From Pseudomonadota bacterium (lineage in GTDB: Bacteria > Desulfobacterota > Syntrophia > Syntrophales > JADFWA01), in assembly GCA_030612385.1 (NCBI GenBank), contig JAUWNZ010000093.1, positions 1-5,615 on the forward strand: a stretch of DNA of 5,615 nucleotides. The letters are read 5' to 3'. A model generated the notes under the pieces. That model was not told the DNA's origin. It made no database searches and was given only the letters and a program-made list of their open reading frames with translations. Positions 1-5,379 of this stretch are shown piece by piece. How positions within the stretch are numbered: position 1 is the first letter of the stretch; each line of letters begins with the position of its first letter. The translations under genes were made by a program, and so were the position numbers.

Positions 1-173
1 ATTCTTTTATGTTTTATTGATTAATATCAAGGCGTAAAGCTTTTTTGTATAAATATGGCTTTTATTCCCATAACTTTCCGTAATTATAGCACAATTAATA
101 AGTCGCCCACTCTATAAGATACATCTCGAATCAATACCCATACAGCAAATAACGTGCCAAATAAGCCGGGCTT
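1..173. other. AT-rich stretch with no recognisable gene
   Basis: I see no coding region that can be supported on either strand here; frames are closed by frequent stops. The sequence is clearly richer in A and T than the genes to the right. On the minus strand there is a TGCTATAAT string (83-91) that resembles an extended -10 promoter element, but no gene follows it inside the window. It may be the start of the next cassette or the flank beyond the decayed one. Confidence 0.4.
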
Positions 174-268
174 CCTGAACAATGGATTGAACTGACCTGC
201 CTGTGTCGGCCAGAGATATTTTTTTCTTCCATATATTGGCAGGTCAGTTCAATTCTTATAGGTTAGGC
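174..268 (-). repeat. attC-like palindrome after the truncated DUF4160 cassette
   Basis: A perfect 16-bp inverted repeat (186-201 and 238-253, arm ATTGAACTGACCTGCC) encloses a 36-nt loop. Read on the minus strand it is preceded by GCCTAAC (262-268), a good RYYYAAC core. It is followed by GTTCAGG (174-180), a poor match to GTTRRRY. The arm shares the string TGAACT-ACCTGCC with the attC at 5380 and a related string with the attC at 1042, which favours an attC reading. The perfect stem lacks obvious extrahelical bases and the distal core is degenerate, so it could instead be a decayed attC or the end of a small mobile repeat element. Confidence 0.45.
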
Positions 269-348
269 GAAAATGTCCAATGTCAAGGGCTGACTCCATT
301 TCTCCTGATCCCGGAAACACTCCGAATTCTAACGAATTCCTAATATGT

Positions 349-442
349 CCAATTAGTCAAGCCCGTCCCTATTCTTCCAATTAGTCAAGCCCGTCCCTAT
401 TCTTCTCTATTCTTCTAATTAGTCAAGCCCGTCCCTATTCTT
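349..442. repeat. 28-bp tandem repeat, three copies
   Basis: Three copies of a 28-nt unit lie at 349-376, 377-404 and 415-442, sharing the core AGTCAAGCCCGTCCCT. The first two are head to tail and identical. A 10-nt CTCTATTCTT spacer separates the third copy, which differs by one base at its start. The unit ends in CTATTCTT, and this short tail is itself repeated on to 467 in degenerate form. The repeat supplies the stop codon that ends the truncated DUF4160 frame, so it was probably expanded or inserted into that gene. Such GGGACGGGCTTGACTAATT-like strings resemble repeats seen near IS200/REP-associated transposases in environmental Proteobacteria, but that link is from memory and no transposase is present here. 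Confidence 0.8.
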
Positions 443-449
443 CTATTCT

Positions 450-569
450 TTATTCTTCTATTCTTCCGCATTCCATGTCTCCCTTACGACAATGGACATG
501 AATAGGCTCGTTACCTTCATTTGCGTAAAAAAACAATCTCCATCCTAATATTACGAGTATTGTTGGCAT
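450..569 (-). pseudogene. Truncated DUF4160-family gene (N-terminal half)
   Basis: The 39-residue frame begins MPTILVILGWRLFFYANEG and continues NEPIHVHCRKGDMEC. This matches the hallmark of DUF4160 proteins: an MPT(I/V) start, an aromatic strand, then E/DPxHxH and a KGD turn. Full-length members are about 80-90 residues and are often toxin-antitoxin-like or paired with DUF2442. Here the frame stops after residue 39 inside CTATTCTT-type microrepeats, and no C-terminal half is found farther left. The start is well placed: AAAGGA (574-579) lies 4 nt upstream, and it directly follows the attC core GTTATGT (581-587), as expected for the first gene of a cassette. Family assignment is by motif only. 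The gene is almost certainly non-functional, unless the short peptide is still made. Confidence 0.72.
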
Positions 570-580
570 CTTATCCTTTC

Positions 581-710
581 ACATAACGCAGAACTAAGGG
601 GTCGGGAAACGATGACCAATAGCCTTCGAAAGAGCTGTGATGGCTTTTAAGATATTGTTTTACGAAAAGGCCACGGCTTTTCCCGGTCCCTCTCCAGTGA
701 CAGGTTATGT
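581..710 (-). repeat. attC recombination site, about 130 bp
   Basis: Read on the minus strand the site opens with the core ACATAAC (704-710) and closes with GTTATGT (581-587), so the two ends are inverted copies of each other. Inside, GGGACCGGGAAA pairs imperfectly with TTTCCCGACCCC, with mismatches and extra bases as expected for the bulged attC hairpin that an integron integrase recognises as folded bottom-strand DNA. It sits 18 bp downstream of the stop codon of the Cys/His-rich gene and 11 bp before the start of the truncated DUF4160 gene, exactly at a cassette boundary. Confidence 0.8.
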
Positions 711-728
711 GCTTTTTTAAACACTATA

Positions 729-1013
729 TTATTTTACTGGCTGAAGAGACATTTTGTGCTCTCCCCTAAAATAATGACCACCTCGGCAATTTTCTGAATC
801 TTGACGCGAAAGATGCTCAACATGATCTCTTGGGCCGTGTTCAACATGTTTCCTATGGACACGTATTTTGCCGTGGCAGTGCATACACCGGATGTCTGGT
901 TGCCCTCCACTTGGCAGTTCTGAAGCAAAAACCTCGACCCATTTATCAATTGATTTTCCGTCAATTATTCTAACTTCTTTTTTCTCACATTTTATCATAA
1001 GTTCGGATGACAT
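729..1013 (-). CDS. Cys/His-rich putative zinc-binding protein (94 aa)
   Basis: The function of this small protein is unknown. Residues 1-40 are ordinary and partly charged. From residue 41 the sequence becomes dense in potential metal ligands: C43-x2-C46-H47, then H53, H56, H59, H64, H67 (DHVEH), C76, H80 and H86, with a GGHYF-RGEH segment near the end. The CxxCH knuckle followed by spaced histidines suggests a zinc-binding fold and recalls the HFxH region of small CoiA- or HNH-like cassette proteins. That resemblance is from memory and not tested. A longer GTG start at 1043 is possible, but it falls inside the attC core; the ATG at 1013 has GGAG 6 nt upstream and is preferred. No signal peptide or membrane segment is evident. 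The attC core follows 18 bp after the stop, so this is a complete single-gene cassette. Confidence 0.75.
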   Translation of the reverse strand: MSSELMIKCEKKEVRIIDGKSIDKWVEVFASELPSGGQPDIRCMHCHGKIRVHRKHVEHGPRDHVEHLSRQDSENCRGGHYFRGEHKMSLQPVK

Positions 1014-1019
1014 AGATTT

Positions 1020-1023
1020 CTCC
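1020..1023 (-). promoter_or_regulatory. Ribosome binding site deciding the ATG at 1013
   Basis: GGAG on the minus strand lies 6 nt upstream of the ATG at 1013. The alternative GTG at 1043 overlaps the attC core and has no Shine-Dalgarno sequence, so the shorter 94-residue product is favoured. Confidence 0.6.
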
Positions 1024-1041
1024 AGTTCTATGAGATCGAGC

Positions 1042-1162
1042 ACATAACGTTTGAGCTAACCTGCCGCAAAACTGCGTGGTGAGGACTTTTGATTTGCTGA
1101 CAAGTTTCGAGCGGGACGACAAATTCAAAAAAACGCTAATGTTTTGCGGTCAGTTGTTAAGC
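1042..1162 (-). repeat. attC recombination site, about 121 bp
   Basis: On the minus strand the site opens with GCTTAAC (1156-1162, a perfect RYYYAAC core) and ends with GTTATGT (1042-1048). The hairpin arms CCGCAAAAC (1064-1072) and GTTTTGCGG (1141-1149) pair perfectly over 9 bp. The spacers between arms and cores are unequal, 6 nt on one side and 15 nt on the other, which gives the asymmetry typical of attC. The longer spacer contains TGAGCTAACCTG, related to the same segment in the attC at 5380. The site separates the nuclease-like gene from the Cys/His-rich gene. Confidence 0.85.
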
Positions 1163-1196
1163 GATTTGTTCGGCAATTTATTTTATACTTTTTCAC

Positions 1197-1610
1197 CTAG
1201 TCTGCCGTGCCTATTCTGTCCCATCGATCTCGAAATTCTGAATATTCTTTTGTTGGAATCCAGTGAGTAACTTTTCCACTTTTGCCTACACCTTTATGAG
1301 CCTTTAATTTTACTTCGTCCGGAAACATAACGAATGTTTGTGGTTCTTTTTCTATGTTATTTACTATGATCCAAAAATCTCCGATAATTTTATCCAGTGT
1401 TCTACCTAAAAGAACAGAAGTTTTTATGCTTAATGTTTTTACCTGAATTGTTATCATTTTTGTTGCGTCGGAATTGTAGGCAATGATGTCAACTCCTTTA
1501 GCGTTTCTGGAAGTTGGCATCACATTCCAACCCAATCTTGATAACTGGTAACAAACATAGAACATCCCAGTATTGCCAGTTACTTGGGTTCTTTTTCTTC
1601 TCTCAACCAT
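1197..1610 (-). CDS. PD-(D/E)XK-like nuclease family protein (137 aa)
   Basis: The protein has the layout of a minimal PD-(D/E)XK nuclease fold. A first helix (about residues 12-28, NTGMFYVCYQLSRLGWNV) leads into a strand with a conserved acidic residue, D41 in KGVDIIAY. A second strand, MITIQVKT, carries Q56-x-K58 in place of the usual (D/E)-x-K. A following segment GDFWIIVNNI (77-86) resembles the strand after the active site in Hjc-, Mrr- and DUF4365-like proteins. The C-terminal third is basic and then rich in W, R and D. Glutamine in place of the acidic residue occurs in active members of this superfamily, so activity on DNA is possible but not shown. The ATG at 1610 is the only good start; the GGGG at 1623-1626 is 12 nt away, so initiation may be weak. 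It is a complete cassette with its own attC 35 bp downstream. Fold assignment is by motif. Confidence 0.7.
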   Translation of the reverse strand: MVERRKRTQVTGNTGMFYVCYQLSRLGWNVMPTSRNAKGVDIIAYNSDATKMITIQVKTLSIKTSVLLGRTLDKIIGDFWIIVNNIEKEPQTFVMFPDEVKLKAHKGVGKSGKVTHWIPTKEYSEFRDRWDRIGTAD

Positions 1611-1658
1611 TATTGTTACTTACCCCGCTTTATTTTTACACAGGTTATTTCGTTTTCA

Positions 1659-1717
1659 GCCGAACTGCTGAACTGTGCGGCGCGGCTTTTTGCGTCCGCA
1701 CCAGTGATTGGTTAGCC
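1659..1717 (-). repeat. Compact 59-bp attC site
   Basis: On the minus strand the core GGCTAAC (1711-1717) overlaps the TAA stop of the TIR-like gene. The far core is GTTCGGC (1659-1665), a near match to GTTRRRY. Between them GTGCGG (1675-1680) pairs with CCGCAC (1696-1701), extended by an inner CGC/GCG pair, with extra unpaired bases. The total length equals the classical 59-base element. This site is much shorter than the other attCs in the window and does not share their ACCTGCC arm, so this cassette probably came from a different integron lineage. Confidence 0.7.
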
Positions 1718-2467
1718 ACCAAGCAGCGCCTCGAGGTTGATTGGGAGTTTTGCTTGTACGAACTCTTGGGCAATCTTGGATTTCCAAACACCCGCTGAAT
1801 CCATCTCAATGTAAATGACACCCTGGTAGTCGGAGGGCAACTCAACCCCTCCCTTGTATAGTGCACAAACACTTAGTCGCCCCAGTTTTCCCATGAAGTA
1901 ACCAAGTTCCATGATTACGTTCTGTCTTGCCCGAGGTTTGAGGTTCGATGCATCGGAGGCGACAGCTCCAACATCATCCGGCGTAAGCAAGACAACCGCG
2001 AAAGTTATATCGTCTGAATAGGTTTCAAACTTTTCAATGATTGTGCGACCAGTGTTGGCTTGCTCATGAAGAATGACGGGTTGAAGACCGAGCCTTTCTA
2101 TGAATCGTGCAGCTGTTTCCTTTGCTTCGTTGTCATGTCCGTGGACAATAAACACCTTTCGGAGGTCGTGTTTTTTAGAGGGGAGTGAATTTGTAGATTC
2201 TTTTGAAGTTACATCTGCTTCCGCCTGCGAACCTGCATTTGCTTCAGACTTGGCTAATAGTCCTTGTAAGTATCCCACGCGCAAGGCGTGCGAATTCCAG
2301 AAATTTGTTGAACTCAGGCTTAAAAATTTCTTGCTCTCGTCGGTTGCATCGGTTGCTTCAAGAAAAGCTCTTACTTTTAACGCCCATCGGTCACCCCAGG
2401 TATCGTTCTCAATCTCATCGCCTTCTTCAACAAGCTTGGATAGGCGCTCGATGATCGTATTGCTCAT
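1712..2467 (-). CDS. TIR-like domain protein, CAP12/PycTIR type (251 aa)
   Basis: The C-terminal half, about residues 102-250, matches the TIR-like predicted nucleotide-binding domain of PF10137 type. It opens with KVFIVHGHDNEAKE (104-117), the first strand and loop. Next comes GLQPVILHEQANTGRTIIEK (127-146), then FAVVLLTPDDVG (156-167), then RARQNVIMELGYFMGKLGR (179-197), and last DYQGVIYIEMD (213-223). E187 in the NVIMELGYF helix is the candidate catalytic glutamate for NAD+ cleavage. Related domains in CBASS (TIR-STING) and Pycsar (PycTIR) systems deplete NAD+ when a cyclic nucleotide is sensed. The N-terminal 95 residues are helical, with a W/R-rich segment, and join through a polar linker (about 75-100); they may be the sensor or oligomerisation part. 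No cyclase gene lies beside it, so the trigger is unknown. AGGG (2474-2477) is 6 nt before the ATG. The stop codon is formed by the attC core. NADase activity is inference. Confidence 0.85.
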   Translation of the reverse strand: MSNTIIERLSKLVEEGDEIENDTWGDRWALKVRAFLEATDATDESKKFLSLSSTNFWNSHALRVGYLQGLLAKSEANAGSQAEADVTSKESTNSLPSKKHDLRKVFIVHGHDNEAKETAARFIERLGLQPVILHEQANTGRTIIEKFETYSDDITFAVVLLTPDDVGAVASDASNLKPRARQNVIMELGYFMGKLGRLSVCALYKGGVELPSDYQGVIYIEMDSAGVWKSKIAQEFVQAKLPINLEALLGG

Positions 2468-2496
2468 TTGTGACCCTTTTGTGTTATATGGAGCCT

Positions 2497-2603
2497 AACG
2501 CGGCAGTTGAGCAGTGCCCCGGAGGGGCATCTGTCTCGAACTCCTGGTTCTCCCGTAGCGGAGCGGAGGGGGAATCAGGAGTTCGCTGCTCAACTGCCGC
2601 GTT
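2497..2603. repeat. Nested palindrome with perfect 18-bp outer arms
   Basis: AACGCGGCAGTTGAGCAG (2497-2514) is repeated inverted at 2586-2603 without a mismatch. Inside lie two further hairpins: TGCCCC-GGA-GGGGCA (2515-2529), and CGAACTCCTG/CAGGAGTTCG (2537-2546 with 2576-2585) capped by a GTAGCGGAGCGGA core (2555-2567). Folded, this gives a branched structure with two arms on one stem. Confidence 0.85.
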
Positions 2604-2631
2604 CTCCCCGGAGCGAAGCGGAGGGGAGAAC
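2601..2631. repeat. 31-nt palindromic unit with AGCGNAGCGGA core
   Basis: Arms GTTCTCCCC (2601-2609) and GGGGAGAAC (2623-2631) pair perfectly over 9 bp around the core GGAGCGAAGCGGA (2610-2622). Its first three bases overlap the end of the 18-bp palindrome, so it forms the joint between the two halves of the composite attC. A related but imperfect GGTTCTCCC arm flanks the core at 2555. Confidence 0.8.
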
Positions 2632-2644
2632 GTCTCGCATCACC

Positions 2645-2701
2645 GGCTGCCAAAAGCGGTGTGGCTGTAGCGTAGCGGAAGTTGCGCCGCTTTTGGCAGC
2701 C
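2645..2701. repeat. 15-bp perfect palindrome enclosing the third AGCGNAGCGGA core
   Basis: GGCTGCCAAAAGCGG (2645-2659) and its exact inverse at 2687-2701 enclose 27 nt that contain GTAGCGTAGCGGA (2667-2679). The pairing continues outward imperfectly (CATCACC against GAGTGCATGCG) toward the GCCTAAC core. This hairpin could therefore be the true attC stem next to the helicase gene, with the repeat core sitting in its loop. Confidence 0.8.
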
Positions 2702-2717
2702 CGAGTGCATGCGTTTG

Positions 2718-5360
2718 TTAGGCACTCAATGTATCGGTAATTTCACCAGTTTCAAGATTATACAGCCCTATCTGACTTTCTCCAGGTATTTCTTGTAGTG
2801 CGGTTACGGGGACTATCATAACAGGAACACCTGTTTTCCATGTTTCAGTTGTCATGCGTTTGCTTGTTTCAGAAAGATGGCGGCCTTTATATGAAAGCCC
2901 ATAAGTAGGAGAGTAAAATATATCTTCTACAAAAAACTCTTCATTTCGTCCGCTTCTTGTATCTAATCCAACAGATTCAGGCAGAATAACTTTTTTATGG
3001 TTATCATCCGTTTGTATATTATCTTGAGTTGCAATAAGTACATCCTCAGCCGGGCAATCCAATTCTTCCTTAATGCTTTTCAAAACGCGTATTTCATCCT
3101 GAGAAGAATTAAATCTTGGATCATTTTCAGCAATATCTATAGCAAACATAAAAGCCTTTTTGATTACATCATGCTCGAGAAATCTACTTGTCAACCTTAA
3201 GCTCCCATATGTTTGATCAAAAACCGACAAAAACTTACTCCCCTTACTAAACTCCTTTCTTTCTGCTCTATGCTTATCTGAACCATAATTAATATCCTGG
3301 CGCTCAAATGGTATAACCATAAAAAATGCCTCATAAATCAATTCCGCAAGCAAAGGGCATTTTATACCGCGATCAAGCAATGGATGATTAATAATTACGC
3401 CAGTAGTAAAGTAATTTCTAGTGAATCTTGGTGTATCAAAATAAAGCCCAAGTGATTTATCAAGCGGATATGAAATATCCAACTCATTTCTGCCCCTTGT
3501 TTCTATGAACCCCGCTATAGACTCCCTGATTTGCAAATTGCACTCAACAACAGTTAAGTCACCATATTTCTTACATTGAATAACATTGCCTTCTGATAAA
3601 TTTGGAAATATCAGAGTTGGCAACATTGTTGGTTTGGTTGTATATTTCTTTTCTGGTCTGACTTCGATTAAATGCTTATAGCTATTTAGACGAAAAATTC
3701 TGAACGTTTGTGTTTGATAGTAATATACTGCACCAGGATAGGCCTCTCTCATTACCTGCGAATAACTGAGAGAACCTAAGTGGCGTAAGTGTGGACCTTG
3801 CCTGCACTCAACTTTATATTGGACATCTATATCCCTCAAAGGATAGACATGATTTGGGTCTTCGCCTGCCTGGGCCTTCATCGTTTGAAACTCAGCAGAA
3901 ATCTCACCAATCCTTTCTGAATTACATAGCTCTACAAATGGGGAAGGAAAATTTGCATTTGGGACGAATTCATCACTTTCCAAGCCAAGTACTGTCTTTA
4001 GTGTCTCATCTTCGCCACCCTGTCGAGCAAGGCAAAGTGTATGAATATATTGAATACGTGGATTGTCTAAATACAGAGCACTTTCAGATAAGGGGATTTT
4101 TAATAAACGGTATGGCTCTCTGAATATTGATTCTGTTTGAATGGTGCCGTTGTTAACGATAATGATAACACCGTCCTGATGCCTTCCTATGCGGCCAATA
4201 CGCTGATAGAAACTTGTAGCAGAATTTGGGACGCCAACCAATATTCCAAGATTTAGGTGGGGTATGTCTATTCCCATTTCTAATGCACTTGTACTAATAA
4301 CACCCCTCAAATCACCTTTTGAAAGTTTACCTTGAATCCTATTTCTATCTGCCTCCTCATAACCTGAGCGATAAGGGCAAATGGGTAAATCTTTAATAAA
4401 ATCAGAATCTATGTTGCCAGATTCCGATTCTCCATCTTTTCCACTTTTCCTTGATGAAATAGACGCTATATATTCTGTCTGCTTCCTGCTATCAACAAAT
4501 GTTATAAATTGGTACTCCGTACTATTTACTATATATCTCATTAAGTTAGAAAGAGACGTAAGCAGATCATTTTCTTTTGGTGAATTTACAAGGATAATAT
4601 TTGTCTTTTTCTTTGGTGAGGTTTCATGTTCATCACCAATAACGGAAAACTTCACTCCGGTTAGCTTTTCAAGGTGTTCCGATGGATTCTTAATAGTAGC
4701 TGACGCAGCAATGATCTGGTAATTGCCACCAGCGATAGAAATTAGATGCTGTAATCTCCGATAGAGAAACGCACTATTACTACCAAAAACACCTGAATAT
4801 GTATGTGCTTCATCAATCACAAGTAGTGATACATTCTTTAGGAAAGTAGTAACCGATGAACTCGATACTTTTGATAATAGCCAAGCATGAATCACATCTG
4901 GTGTCATTATGATGACACTAGAGTTTTTTATGATTTTTTCTCTTTCACTTTGTGCAACGGCCCCATCGATTCTTCCTACTTTGTAGGGAAGTCCAGATTT
5001 TGAAAGAACCTCTTTCCATCGTAACTCTTGCTCTGTTCCCAAAGCCTTTAACGGATAAATAGCTAAAATCTTTGCTTCTGAGCTTTTGTTTAATGCCTCA
5101 ATGCCACTAATATTAAATATCAGTGTTTTTCCTGATGAGGTGCTAGTTGAAATGCAAACATTATCCCCCTGCCTAAATTTATCAATCGCTATCCACTGAT
5201 GTTCATATATTCCATTTTCAAATGATGACAATACAGCATTGGATGCTTCAGATAGCCCAAGGGAGTTATAATCTCTATATTGTCCTTGCCGTGCATCGGT
5301 TTCTAATGAATGGACAATCTCCCATTTCTTATCCTGAAAAAAGCTGATTATTGCTTCCAT
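2718..5360 (-). CDS. Superfamily 2 DEAH-box helicase, YprA/MrfA-like (880 aa)
   Basis: All SF2 helicase motifs are present in order: YEHQ (52-55), Walker A STSSGKT (73-79), YPLKALGTEQ (102-111), MTPDV (152-156), DEAH (183-186), SAT (220-222), FVDSRKQTE (288-296), STSALEMGIDIP (356-367) and QRIGRIGR (386-393). The middle part has YPGAVYYYQ (541-549), a signature of the YprA/MrfA/DrmA/DruE group. Residues 668-740 resemble a DUF1998 core (PLLAELIYEAFF, FERQDI, FDQTYGS). The cysteine cluster that usually closes DUF1998 is absent; only C769 remains nearby. Relatives act as 3'-5' DNA translocases in mitomycin repair (MrfA) or in DISARM and Druantia defence. At 880 residues this is shorter than DrmA or DruE. 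AGGGG (5366-5370) lies 5 nt before the ATG. It is alone in its cassette with no nuclease or methylase partner, and is visibly more AT-rich than the TIR-like gene. Role in defence or repair is inferred. Confidence 0.88.
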   Translation of the reverse strand: MEAIISFFQDKKWEIVHSLETDARQGQYRDYNSLGLSEASNAVLSSFENGIYEHQWIAIDKFRQGDNVCISTSTSSGKTLIFNISGIEALNKSSEAKILAIYPLKALGTEQELRWKEVLSKSGLPYKVGRIDGAVAQSEREKIIKNSSVIIMTPDVIHAWLLSKVSSSSVTTFLKNVSLLVIDEAHTYSGVFGSNSAFLYRRLQHLISIAGGNYQIIAASATIKNPSEHLEKLTGVKFSVIGDEHETSPKKKTNIILVNSPKENDLLTSLSNLMRYIVNSTEYQFITFVDSRKQTEYIASISSRKSGKDGESESGNIDSDFIKDLPICPYRSGYEEADRNRIQGKLSKGDLRGVISTSALEMGIDIPHLNLGILVGVPNSATSFYQRIGRIGRHQDGVIIIVNNGTIQTESIFREPYRLLKIPLSESALYLDNPRIQYIHTLCLARQGGEDETLKTVLGLESDEFVPNANFPSPFVELCNSERIGEISAEFQTMKAQAGEDPNHVYPLRDIDVQYKVECRQGPHLRHLGSLSYSQVMREAYPGAVYYYQTQTFRIFRLNSYKHLIEVRPEKKYTTKPTMLPTLIFPNLSEGNVIQCKKYGDLTVVECNLQIRESIAGFIETRGRNELDISYPLDKSLGLYFDTPRFTRNYFTTGVIINHPLLDRGIKCPLLAELIYEAFFMVIPFERQDINYGSDKHRAERKEFSKGSKFLSVFDQTYGSLRLTSRFLEHDVIKKAFMFAIDIAENDPRFNSSQDEIRVLKSIKEELDCPAEDVLIATQDNIQTDDNHKKVILPESVGLDTRSGRNEEFFVEDIFYSPTYGLSYKGRHLSETSKRMTTETWKTGVPVMIVPVTALQEIPGESQIGLYNLETGEITDTLSA

Positions 5361-5365
5361 TGTGT

Positions 5366-5370
5366 CCCCT
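5366..5370 (-). promoter_or_regulatory. Ribosome binding site of the helicase gene
   Basis: AGGGG on the minus strand lies 5 nt upstream of the ATG at 5360 and 9 nt after the attC core GTTAGGC (5380-5386). It confirms the start and shows that the cassette carries its own translation signal immediately after the recombination point. Confidence 0.6.
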
Positions 5371-5379
5371 ATTTTCTTC

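Larger units (their letters stand above)
2493..2723 (-). repeat. Composite, overlong attC region of the helicase cassette (231 bp)
   Basis: On the minus strand the region opens with GCCTAAC (2717-2723), which contains the helicase stop codon, and closes with GTTAGGC (2493-2499), just before the TIR-like gene. Both cores are perfect, so the whole behaves as one cassette boundary. At 231 bp it is well above the usual attC range of roughly 57-141 bp. It contains two large palindromes (2497-2603 and 2645-2701) joined by a third (2601-2631). It may be two attC-like hairpins fused at GTTCTCC, or one attC swollen by inserted palindromic units. No gene is supported inside it. Confidence 0.7.

Noticed and set aside
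83..91. Extended -10-like TGCTATAAT on the minus strand
   Set aside because: No convincing -35 element at the right spacing and no gene downstream inside the window in this AT-rich stretch; chance occurrence is likely.
186..253. Perfect palindrome as an intrinsic terminator
   Set aside because: The loop is 36 nt and neither side has a run of T after the stem; an attC-like or mobile-repeat origin fits better.
255..286. TTGACA (minus, 281-286) with a TATAAG-like string as a possible promoter
   Set aside because: The spacing is about 20 nt, too long for a standard promoter, and the -10 string falls within the attC-like palindrome flank.
349..442. Tandem repeats as a possible CRISPR array
   Set aside because: Two of the three copies are directly adjacent without spacers, and the only spacer is 10 nt of repeat-like sequence.
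1014..1043. Ten-residue N-terminal extension of the Cys/His-rich protein from a GTG start
   Set aside because: The GTG overlaps the attC closing core and lacks a ribosome binding site, whereas the ATG at 1013 has GGAG 6 nt upstream.
2100..2498. 132-residue open frame on the plus strand opposite the TIR-like gene
   Set aside because: It is antisense to a gene with clear domain motifs and has no motif of its own; the same applies to the plus-strand frames within the helicase gene.
2495..2725. Open frames on both strands (for example 2495-2725 minus, 2470-2670 and 2507-2740 plus) in the palindromic region
   Set aside because: They are by-products of GC-rich inverted repeats inside the composite attC; composition is Arg/Ser/Pro-rich and no start signal is convincing.
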